DNA from: a bacterium D16-51
GTDB taxonomy: Bacteria > Bacillota > Clostridia > Lachnospirales > Lachnospiraceae
Reading direction: 5' to 3'
NCBI GenBank assembly: GCA_003612285.1
Contig: RAYE01000004.1
Coordinates: 62,001-126,000, forward strand
DNA length: 64,000 bases
A program made the position numbers and the translations under genes. Positions 52,502-60,158 of the stretch are shown here, in pieces. The notes beneath the pieces were generated by a model, which saw only the letters and a program-made list of their open reading frames with translations, had not been told where the DNA came from and did no database searches. How positions within the stretch are numbered: position 1 is the first letter of the stretch; the number at the start of each line of letters is the position of its first letter.

Positions 52502-55346
52502 TTGCAGAGCCTCCCTCTGTTTTGTTTTTTAAATTGTCTCGGATATCATTTAAAGTGTCAAAAGCTGACATATAATCAGACATTTCTATTTTTTTCCTGA
52601 CAGGTTCCAGTTTTTCTGACAGTGCAGTTCTGCAGTATTGGTATTCCTGTAATTTAGCCAGGATTGCAAGCATCTGTTCCCCATCCAGGGAATACACAGA
52701 ATCTTCCATTTCTGCCAGAAATTGCTGAAAGGAAGCATCATCAAGTTCAGGAAGGGGTTCCCGTTCATTTTTAATAGCTGCATTTCCCGTCTGTTTGCCA
52801 GGGGGTGTTTTTTGGGCTGTTACATGGGAAAGGAAAGGGCACTGCCTGAGTTCGCCAATTACCCTGTGGTATTCTGCAATCATTTCCTCATGATGGTTTA
52901 AAATATAGGGGATATCTTCTCTTTTCCCGGCATCTTCCAGAGCTTTTGCTTTTCTAGAAAGAGTGTCGGCGCCCATGCTTTTCATAATGCTTTTTAATGC
53001 ATGGATTTTGATGGTATAATCTTTCCAGTTCTGCTTTTGGAATAAAGTCTCCAGTTCTTGCCGCTTTTCTTCTTCCTGGCTGTAGTACATTTCCAAAACA
53101 TTTAGATATTGCTGTTGTCCGCCGCAGTATAACATGCCCTGCTTAACATTTAAATCTCCAATCACGAGTTCTTCTGTCGTTTCTAAGTTTTCGCCATCCG
53201 TCTGGTGCAGGGCTGCGGCATGGTTTTCGGTTTCTGATATGGGAGTATCAGGAGTGTTATTGTTTATGGTTTCTTTCTGCTGGAAAATTATTTTTTCTTC
53301 TGGCAGGTTTCGTTTTAGGACGCGTTCCAGTACAGATATTTCCACTGGTTTTGCGAGGAAATCATCAAATCCCTCTTCTAAAAACATTTCCCTGTTGCCT
53401 GGAGCCGCATTTGCAGTCAGGGCAATAATTGGTGTTTTCTGGTAATAGACGCCTGCTTTTTTACGGATTCGGTGCATTGTTTCAATACCGTCCATTTCTG
53501 GCATCATATGATCCATAAATACAAAGTCATAGCACATATTTTCGATCACTTCCAGTGCTTCATGCCCGCTGGAAGCATAGGTTACTTTTATCTGGTATTC
53601 TTTTAAAAGCCCTTCAATTACACGGATATTCATTGTATTATCATCCACAACAAGGACATGGGCGTCCGGCGCAATAAATTTTCCAGGGCGTACCATCTGC
53701 CTGCCGCCTCCATTTCCTCTGCTTCCGTTTAGGATTGTAATGACTGGCAGCATATAAAATGGTTTATAGAGACGTATAATATCAGGATTTGTAATATATT
53801 TTTCGTTATAGCGTTCTATGACAGTAATTACCCTGGTATGTTTTGCCAGCCTGTCAAAATATGTGGCATCCTCCTGGTATTCTTCCAGGCTGATAAAAAT
53901 ATGGCTGAACGGCGTAAGTTTTTCCCGGCGTTTCAGTTCTGCAAGGTTACGGCAGACATGGCATTTTACTTTAAGCTGCTGTACCATATGTATAATAAAT
54001 TTTGAATATTCATCACGGACTGTCAGCATATCGAACTGTTCCATATCAAAGTAAGTGGCGACGTTAAGATTTTCCCGGTTATTCAGCTGCCCAATCGGTT
54101 TTTCATTTAGCACTTTTTGTGGGATGACAAAACGGAAGATACTGCCTTTGCCTAAACGGCTCCGTACAGTGATTGTGCCGCCCATTTTCAGGATTAATGC
54201 CCTGGAAATGGCAAGGCCCAGGCCGATGCCGCCTTCCAGGCGGTTTCTTCTGGTGTCTAACTGGCAGAAACGTTCAAAAAGTTTTTCCAGGCTTTCTTCG
54301 CTCATGCCGATTCCGGTATCTTTTACCGATACACAAAGGTTGATGCCATAATCTTCTTTCCGAAAGCTGATATTAATAAGAATGCCGCCTTCGTTTGTGA
54401 ATTTAACGGCATTATCTACCAGGTTCATGATGACCCGGCGTATTTTCTTTTCATCGCCTAAAAGTTCACAGGGGATTTCTGTGTTGCAGTCTACAATAAA
54501 TTCAAGCGGTTTATCGCCTTTCCGCGCCATTGCCATATTTATTACATCATTAATTGTAGAAGAAATATTGTAAGCTTCTTCTTCTAAATCCATTTTTCCC
54601 TGCTGGAGCTGGGAAAAGTCCAGGATATCGCTGACAAGGGCCATCAGGTTATGTCCGGCGTCGCGGATATCAAACACTTCTTCCCGGAGTTTGTCTAAAC
54701 TATGTTCCCGCAAAGCCATCTCGCTCATCCCGCAAATGGTATTTACCGGGGTGCGGATTTCATGGCTGACATTTGCAAGGAAGTCATCTTTGCTTTGCTC
54801 CGCCTCAACAAGGGCGTCGATAACCTGATACATTTCTTCGTTATCCTGGTTCCGTTTTTTAATCCAGATATAAATAATTAATTCCAGGCAGAGAATATTG
54901 CCAGTCTGCGGAAGCAGGTTAAAGAGGGTTTCTTTTGACGCCAGGGAAAAGCTGCTGGTAATTACCCCATGATAGAATATAATATAAAATAGTGAAATAA
55001 GGGTGAGCCATTGAAGTTTTGCGGAACCGTAAAAAGCTACAAGGACAGTAAGGACCATAAAGGTGGGGATTACAGCATGCAGGTCGTTTGTATGGGTGGC
55101 ATATATGATGATATTTGACTGTATCAGAAGCGTTGTAATAGCTGCCCTTGTCCGAAAGGTTTTATACTTGCTTAAAAATATTGCCCAGGAGGCAAGGGCG
55201 GTTATAAAAATGCACACTGGAATCCAGGCGTCTTGTTTCTGGCGTATTACGCTGATGCACAAGTTAATGCTGTACAAGCTGAAAAAAATAGCAACAAAAC
55301 GTTCTGTATTTCTCAGGTTTTGTTTATTTTGGTTGAAATATTCCAA
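52494..55346 (-). CDS. Hybrid histidine kinase with receiver and Hpt domain
   Basis: A 950-residue protein: five to six membrane segments in residues 15-165, HisKA with phospho-His 195 (VSHEIRTP), ATPase domain (NLVDNAVKF, DTGIGM, GGIGLGLAISRAL), a degenerate receiver-like spacer, a true receiver (VLVVDDN, FVFMDHMMPEMDG, ALTANA), and an Hpt-type helix with IHALKSIMKSMGA near residue 790. The start codon is TTG, with AAGGAGG nine bases ahead. The His-Asp-His chain suggests a phosphorelay, perhaps with the neighbouring receiver proteins. Confidence 0.88.
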   Translation of the reverse strand: MEYFNQNKQNLRNTERFVAIFFSLYSINLCISVIRQKQDAWIPVCIFITALASWAIFLSKYKTFRTRAAITTLLIQSNIIIYATHTNDLHAVIPTFMVLTVLVAFYGSAKLQWLTLISLFYIIFYHGVITSSFSLASKETLFNLLPQTGNILCLELIIYIWIKKRNQDNEEMYQVIDALVEAEQSKDDFLANVSHEIRTPVNTICGMSEMALREHSLDKLREEVFDIRDAGHNLMALVSDILDFSQLQQGKMDLEEEAYNISSTINDVINMAMARKGDKPLEFIVDCNTEIPCELLGDEKKIRRVIMNLVDNAVKFTNEGGILINISFRKEDYGINLCVSVKDTGIGMSEESLEKLFERFCQLDTRRNRLEGGIGLGLAISRALILKMGGTITVRSRLGKGSIFRFVIPQKVLNEKPIGQLNNRENLNVATYFDMEQFDMLTVRDEYSKFIIHMVQQLKVKCHVCRNLAELKRREKLTPFSHIFISLEEYQEDATYFDRLAKHTRVITVIERYNEKYITNPDIIRLYKPFYMLPVITILNGSRGNGGGRQMVRPGKFIAPDAHVLVVDDNTMNIRVIEGLLKEYQIKVTYASSGHEALEVIENMCYDFVFMDHMMPEMDGIETMHRIRKKAGVYYQKTPIIALTANAAPGNREMFLEEGFDDFLAKPVEISVLERVLKRNLPEEKIIFQQKETINNNTPDTPISETENHAAALHQTDGENLETTEELVIGDLNVKQGMLYCGGQQQYLNVLEMYYSQEEEKRQELETLFQKQNWKDYTIKIHALKSIMKSMGADTLSRKAKALEDAGKREDIPYILNHHEEMIAEYHRVIGELRQCPFLSHVTAQKTPPGKQTGNAAIKNEREPLPELDDASFQQFLAEMEDSVYSLDGEQMLAILAKLQEYQYCRTALSEKLEPVRKKIEMSDYMSAFDTLNDIRDNLKNKTEGGSANA

Positions 55347-55376
55347 AAAGAATCCCTCCTTGCTTCAAACGCTGTA

Positions 55377-56453
55377 CTAGTGCAATTGGCGGTAAATCAT
55401 CCGCAGGATTTGATAGATTTCAGGGTTGAACTTTTTCCCGGAATCGGCGTCCATTATTTTTAATGCTTCTTCAATTGTATAAGAGCCTCGGTAAACACGC
55501 TTTTCTGTGATGGCGCAGTATGCGCTGATTACAGAAACGATTTGTGCAGACAGCGGGATTTCATTCCCTTTTATTCCGTAAGGATAACCGCTGCCATCCC
55601 AGTTTTCATGATGGTATTGCGCTACATCAATAGACATTTTAAGGAAATCGTTATAATCCCCGGTATCATGGATGTCCTGGAGGATTTTGGCGCCAATTGT
55701 GGTATGCGTATGTATTGTTGCAGTATCTTCTGGCGAAAGGGTTTCCGTTTTCTGGAGGATTTCTGTTGGGATTGCCACATTTCCCAAATCACAGAGCGGT
55801 GCTGCCAGTTCAATTGTATCAATATAAGAATTGGAGATTAGATGGCCAAATTCTGCTGATAACTGCATTGCTTCTGCCAGTACTCTGCAGTTATAACAGA
55901 GGCGCTCCATATGGTCTTCATCATAGCAGGCATTTTCCCTTGCTACACGGATTAAGGCGTATAAGACATTTTTCTTTTCCATTTCAAGCTGGCGGAGCTG
56001 TTCGCTGACAGATGTCTGCAGAAGGCGGTTAATTTCCAGGAGCTGGGTATTTGCCTCATGCAGCTTTAAATGAAGTTTTACACGTGCTTTTACAACTTCT
56101 GGGATAAATGGTTTTGTAATATAATCTTCGCCGCCAATATTAAAGCCCTCTACAATATCTGCAGGATCGTCAAAAGCAGAAATAAAGATAATCGGAATCA
56201 TCTTTGTTTCTTCTTTTTCTTTCATTATTTTGCAAAATTCATGTCCGTCCATTTCTGGCATTGCAATATCCAGGATGATTAGGTTTGGGTGGAGCCTGCT
56301 TACAATTTTCATGGCCTGTACACCATTTTCAGCCAAGATTGGCTGATGCCCCATTTCCTGGACAATATCCCGGAGAACGAAGCGGTTTGTATCAACATCG
56401 TCTACAATCAGAACTTTTGCAGTATCTTTTATCTTAATATTTTCCTGAGCCAT
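55377..56453 (-). CDS. Response regulator with HD-GYP-like output domain
   Basis: A 358-residue RpfG-like protein, first gene of the leftward signalling operon. Receiver 1-125 (VLIVDDV, phospho-acceptor D62 in LDIAMPEMDG, KPF). Residues 165-355 match the HD-GYP fold with HTHTTIGAKIL, YHHENWDGSGYPYGIKG and the GYP loop intact. The core HD pair is replaced by C221-D222 (PLCDLGN where PLHDIGK is usual), so one metal-binding His and the Lys are missing. Cyclic-di-GMP phosphodiesterase activity is therefore doubtful. Confidence 0.85.
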   Translation of the reverse strand: MAQENIKIKDTAKVLIVDDVDTNRFVLRDIVQEMGHQPILAENGVQAMKIVSRLHPNLIILDIAMPEMDGHEFCKIMKEKEETKMIPIIFISAFDDPADIVEGFNIGGEDYITKPFIPEVVKARVKLHLKLHEANTQLLEINRLLQTSVSEQLRQLEMEKKNVLYALIRVARENACYDEDHMERLCYNCRVLAEAMQLSAEFGHLISNSYIDTIELAAPLCDLGNVAIPTEILQKTETLSPEDTATIHTHTTIGAKILQDIHDTGDYNDFLKMSIDVAQYHHENWDGSGYPYGIKGNEIPLSAQIVSVISAYCAITEKRVYRGSYTIEEALKIMDADSGKKFNPEIYQILRMIYRQLH

Positions 56454-56506
56454 TTTTTATCTCCCGCTAAATAATTTACTATCAAAAGATTACCATTATT
56501 TTAAGG

Positions 56507-56855
56507 TTATTTCAAGCTGTTTTTGCAGTGTCGGATGGTCTTGATGGCAGACTTGCCATATGTACGATACCATTGCTCAGCCTTAGTAATTATAAAAAGG
56601 AACATTGCTCATTTGCACAACAGGTATCTTTCCACGATAAAAATCGTAATTAGTGGATTTTCTTTCGTTATATCTACGTAAAATAAAGTATTTTTCCGTG
56701 CCATTACTAATACTTTCGTCAAAAAAGCACCTGGATAACTATTCTCCAAATGCTTTTGAACTCTTCATCATATCTTCTATCTTTTCTGGATTATCTATAA
56801 TCAATGCTTTAATAATATAAGGGATATGTTTCTGTTTATTGTCACGTTTTTTCAT
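56507..56855 (-). pseudogene. Decayed small ORF remnants, unrecognised
   Basis: On the minus strand a 38-codon reading (56739-56855, MKKRDNKQKHIPYIIKALI and more) ends in TAG. The same frame continues without gap for another 46 codons, then a neighbouring frame gives AEQWYRTYGKSAIKTIRH up to a TAA at 56507. The pattern suggests a gene broken by a stop and a frameshift. AAGGAGG lies at 56873-56879. No family is recognised. The remaining stretch 56880-57056 is A/T-rich with no gene seen. Confidence 0.3.
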
Positions 56856-57056
56856 TCCTCGATTAATGTGTGTACCTCCTTGCTTTTTCGTAAGGGCTCC
56901 CGTATACTATAAAAAATATGTTGTTTTAGAAGTGTTGCAGTTTCTAAGAATATATTGTGGGAGGCAATAAGCTGTGTGTTATTATTGTAAATATCATTAT
57001 GTTATTTTTGATTAGCCAGCGGTGGGGATATCATTTTTAAATATTAAAAAGAATAT

Positions 57057-57105
57057 AAAAAAGGCAGAAAAATATCATTTTTTGGTAATGTTTTCTGCCT
57101 TTTTT
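57057..57105. terminator. Strong bidirectional terminator next to the left inverted repeat
   Basis: A perfect 15-bp stem: AAAAAAGGCAGAAAA (57057-57071) with TTTTCTGCCTTTTTT (57091-57105), a 19-base loop, and T6 at either 3' end. It ends two bases before the left 22-bp repeat, so it would stop the outward promoter in the present orientation. Confidence 0.85.
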
Positions 57106-57107
57106 AC

Positions 57108-57129
57108 CGTAGAGTACCATACTCTATGA
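57108..57129 (+). repeat. Left 22-bp inverted repeat (recombination site candidate)
   Basis: Contains the palindromic core TAGAGTACCATACTCTA with CG before and TGA after. The exact reverse complement lies at 58544-58565. The two sites face each other around the recombinase gene. Confidence 0.9.
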
Positions 57130-57156
57130 TAAGAAATTCGTTGCCATACAAACTAG

Positions 57157-57185
57157 ATTTTACAATTTATATCAGGTTTTGTCAA
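57157..57185 (-). promoter_or_regulatory. Outward-facing promoter inside the invertible segment
   Basis: On the minus strand TTGACA (57180-57185) and TAAAAT (57157-57162) with a 17-base spacer, the best consensus promoter in this region. Transcription would start near 57150 and cross the left repeat. Confidence 0.8.
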
Positions 57186-57365
57186 GAAATTTCAAAAAAT
57201 CACGCAGAAAATCGGCTTTTGATGTTGTTTTTTTGCATAAATTTGATGATTTTTTCTCTATTTTAACAGAATATTGTTTTTCTACAATAAAAAATCAAAA
57301 ATTCGGTTTCTTACATATTTATAAACCGTCAAAATTTTAGTCAAAGGAAATGGGGGTAAATTTTA

Positions 57366-58493
57366 ATGCCAAGAAAAGGAGAAAATATTTATAAGCGCAA
57401 AGACGGCCGCTGGGAGGGCCGTTATAGGAAAGGATGCATAGAAAGTAAAACGGTATATGGATATATTTATGGAAAATCCTATGCATACGTGAAACAAAGG
57501 CTACTTGAAGAGAAGTCCAAATATTTGTTCAAAACAAATGAAAATGAGTTCAAAGATGATTCGTTTAAAAATATATCTAAGTTATGGCTTGACAGCTGCA
57601 AAAACGGATGTAAAGAATCTACACAGATTAAATATAAGAACATGTTGGAGCATTATATTTTGCCAGTTTTAGGAAGTTACTATGTAAGCAAAATCAAATC
57701 AGAAACAGTTACAACGATGTGTAAAGAATTATTGTTATATGGCGGAAGGGAAGGAAGAGGGTTATCTTCAAAAACTATATGTGGTGTTATTTCTATTTTG
57801 AGGAGCGTCAGAAAATTTGCTATCTCAGAACAATACCAGGTTGGGTTTGATGTATCGGATATGAAATTGAGGAAGGAACGGAAAGAACTGAGAATCTTTG
57901 ATTCCACAGAACAGTTGATATTATGTGATTTTTTATTAAAAAATTTGAATCTTGATCATTTAGGAATATTATTATGTCTTTATACTGGTATTCGCATCGG
58001 GGAATTATGTGCATTACGCTGGGAAGATATTTCATTAGAGAGAAAGCTCATTCATGTACACAGAACTATGCTGCGGATACAAACGGATAATGAGGCAACG
58101 AAAACCAAAATATTAATTACATCTCCCAAAAGTGTATGTTCCATTAGGACAATCCCAATTCAGGACAATCTTGTCAATATTTTGTCAGAATATAAAAAAA
58201 GCAAGGATGCTTACTTGCTGACAGGTTCTGCAGACCATTATGTTGAGCCGAGGACAATGCAATATAGATATAAAGTAGTTTTGAAAAAGTGTGGTATTGC
58301 GGATGCTAATTTTCATACATTGCGTCATACATTTGCAACAAGATGCGTGGAGGCAGGGTTTGATGTAAAGAGTTTAAGTGAAATCCTGGGACATTCCAGT
58401 GTAAATATTACACTAGACCGTTATGTTCATCCGAGCATGGATTTGAAACGGAATAATATGAATAAATTATCAGTGTATTTAGCCGTCAAATAA
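57366..58493 (+). CDS. Tyrosine site-specific recombinase
   Basis: A 375-residue integrase-family protein. The N-terminal arm-binding part starts MPRKGENIYKRKDGRWEGR, typical of Lachnospiraceae recombinases. A core-binding domain covers about 60-165, and the catalytic domain holds R210 (TGIRIGELCALRW), K255, H317 and R320 (FHTLRHTF), H343 (LGHSS) and nucleophile Y353 (DRYVHP), so all catalytic residues are present. It is not followed by excisionase or phage genes and is bracketed by 22-bp inverted repeats, which argues for an invertase role rather than integration. Start ATG has GGGGGTAAAT ahead. Confidence 0.92.
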   Translation: MPRKGENIYKRKDGRWEGRYRKGCIESKTVYGYIYGKSYAYVKQRLLEEKSKYLFKTNENEFKDDSFKNISKLWLDSCKNGCKESTQIKYKNMLEHYILPVLGSYYVSKIKSETVTTMCKELLLYGGREGRGLSSKTICGVISILRSVRKFAISEQYQVGFDVSDMKLRKERKELRIFDSTEQLILCDFLLKNLNLDHLGILLCLYTGIRIGELCALRWEDISLERKLIHVHRTMLRIQTDNEATKTKILITSPKSVCSIRTIPIQDNLVNILSEYKKSKDAYLLTGSADHYVEPRTMQYRYKVVLKKCGIADANFHTLRHTFATRCVEAGFDVKSLSEILGHSSVNITLDRYVHPSMDLKRNNMNKLSVYLAVK

Positions 58494-58543
58494 GCCGTCA
58501 GAAATTGCAGGAAATGCAGTTTTACAGGTGGTTTCAGGATTTT

Positions 58544-58565
58544 TCATAGAGTATGGTACTCTACG
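58544..58565 (-). repeat. Right 22-bp inverted repeat (recombination site candidate)
   Basis: Perfect reverse complement of 57108-57129, 50 bases after the recombinase stop and about 97 bases ahead of the downstream membrane-protein gene. No convincing promoter is seen between it and that gene. Confidence 0.9.
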
Positions 58566-58661
58566 AAAAATTTTATACAGGATAGGAGGATTAATTAAGT
58601 CAAATGTGGTGGGAAGTGTTGGAAGATGGTGGATAAATGAGTCGAAAAGGAGGTGAATGTT

Positions 58662-59051
58662 ATGAACAGTAATCAGAATGTTCAAAAGAACGTAACACAT
58701 GGTACATATACAAATTTAGCAGATATAGGGATGTCTATTGCAGGTATAACAGTGGGGCTGATAGCGCTTTATTTTTGTTTGTTTGCATATAACTGGCTTA
58801 CCTTGCTTCTGAGTCTTGTGGGGATATTTTTGTCGGCTGTTCTGTGTGTATTAAAAAAGAGAAATGATGTGTTGTCAATGATAAGTATTGTTCTTTCAAC
58901 GATAGGTTTACTTTTGGGAATGATGGTTTCTCCAGAAGCACTGATACCCAGCAAAGTTATTTATGGACTAATATGGCTGGTGGAAAGGATATCTGAGATG
59001 AATGGGATGGTTAGAGAGGTACTGCGTTCCTATCTTTTAATAATACTTTAA
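58662..59051 (+). CDS. Small membrane protein of unknown function
   Basis: A 129-residue protein. The polar N-terminus (MNSNQNVQKNVTHGTYT) is followed by three hydrophobic segments (residues about 25-45, 45-65 and 75-95) and an amphipathic C-terminal helix. AAAAGGAGGTG is well placed before the ATG. It is the first gene beyond the right repeat and so the first that the invertible promoter would reach. No family is recognised. Confidence 0.75.
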   Translation: MNSNQNVQKNVTHGTYTNLADIGMSIAGITVGLIALYFCLFAYNWLTLLLSLVGIFLSAVLCVLKKRNDVLSMISIVLSTIGLLLGMMVSPEALIPSKVIYGLIWLVERISEMNGMVREVLRSYLLIIL

Positions 59052-59198
59052 AAATTATAGAATTGTATGTAAACAAGTACTCCGTACTGGAAAGTCAAAA
59101 GTTTTTACTGGTATAAATTATAACCTGTGAGTTGGAAGTTGGAACACTTTCATTATAGTCATGCCACTGACTGAAAGGTGGCAGAATGGAGGATTTTT

Positions 59199-60038
59199 AT
59201 GGGAAACAAAAAATTATGCAGTATCTTATTAATTGCAGCGCTTGCAATGGGTATCATGAATCCGACAGGCACATTGACAAAGGCTGCAGCGAAGATCAAG
59301 CTGAACAAAACATCTGTCACATTAAACATTGGATATACAATCGTTTTAAAAGTGAAAGGTACAAAGAAAAAAGCAACGTGGATATCAGAAAATACGAAAG
59401 TTGCAACAGTGACACAAAAGGGGAAAGTGACGGCAAAAAGTACAGGGATAACAAAAATTACGGCAAAAATTGCAAAAAAGAAGTATACCTGTACAGTGAG
59501 AGTGAAAAATGCAAATACAGATAATTCCAATTCTGCTGCAGCAATTTCCGGCAATTTTGATAAATTGAAAACATATATTCAGAATAATGGCAGTGTTGAT
59601 GCAGATGGTTATCACTTCATTGAAGATACATCTACAGGTATAGTGTGTACTTTATCATATACAGAACAAGACGGGATGCCTGTATTTATGTTCCTATCGA
59701 AACAATTTGAAGAAAATGGTTCAATCCTGTATTCCAATGGAATGGCTTTGACACCGGTTCTTTCAATAGGACCGGTTGTCTCATATTGTTATACGAAGCT
59801 TAATCCTGATAATGATGAATTTTCAGTAGGTTATCAGGTAAAAACTAACATTGATCCAAAAACCTTTACGAAAGCCACGATGCTTACTTTTGAGGTATCG
59901 GATAATGTGCTTGGGTGTGAAAATTCTGAAATTCAGGAAGTCTCAAATAGGATGTTGTCTACTGCTTTTGATGCATGGGGACTCATGCTTTTAAAAGGTG
60001 GAATAAGCTGGGCGGATTTGGGATTTATGGCTTATTAA
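59199..60038 (+). CDS. Secreted protein with BIG2-type Ig-like domain
   Basis: A 279-residue protein. A signal peptide covers residues 1-30 (ILLIAALAMGIMNPTG). A BIG2 domain spans about 33-105 (KLNKTSVTLNIGYTIVLKVKG, ATWISENTKVATVTQKGKVTAKSTGITKITA). The remaining 170 residues are an unrecognised mixed domain. No sorting signal is present. GGAGG precedes the ATG. Likely surface-associated and expressed with the flanking genes. Confidence 0.82.
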   Translation: MGNKKLCSILLIAALAMGIMNPTGTLTKAAAKIKLNKTSVTLNIGYTIVLKVKGTKKKATWISENTKVATVTQKGKVTAKSTGITKITAKIAKKKYTCTVRVKNANTDNSNSAAAISGNFDKLKTYIQNNGSVDADGYHFIEDTSTGIVCTLSYTEQDGMPVFMFLSKQFEENGSILYSNGMALTPVLSIGPVVSYCYTKLNPDNDEFSVGYQVKTNIDPKTFTKATMLTFEVSDNVLGCENSEIQEVSNRMLSTAFDAWGLMLLKGGISWADLGFMAY

Positions 60039-60039
60039 C

Positions 60040-60071
60040 AAATATTTCCAACCGCACAGGTGGAAATATTT
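60040..60071 (+). terminator. Hairpin after the BIG2 gene
   Basis: AAATATTTCCA (60040-60050) pairs with TGGAAATATTT (60061-60071), then TATTGTC; weak T run, so termination is probably partial. Confidence 0.5.
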
Positions 60072-60158
60072 TATTGTCATTGTGCCTGTGTCTAAACAAA
60101 TTCGCAGGCGTAAACAAAGATGGGAGTTGGGTCATACAAGGTAAGGAGGAAGCTTATT

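Noticed and set aside
57366-58493. Recombinase gene as the integrase of a prophage or integrative element
   Set aside because: No excisionase, relaxase, phage or conjugation gene is near, and the flanking repeats are inverted, whereas attachment sites would be direct repeats.
58604-58636. Ten-codon ORF (MWWEVLEDGG) just before the membrane-protein gene, possible leader peptide
   Set aside because: The nearest AGGAGG is about 14 bases away and there is no attenuator structure behind it.
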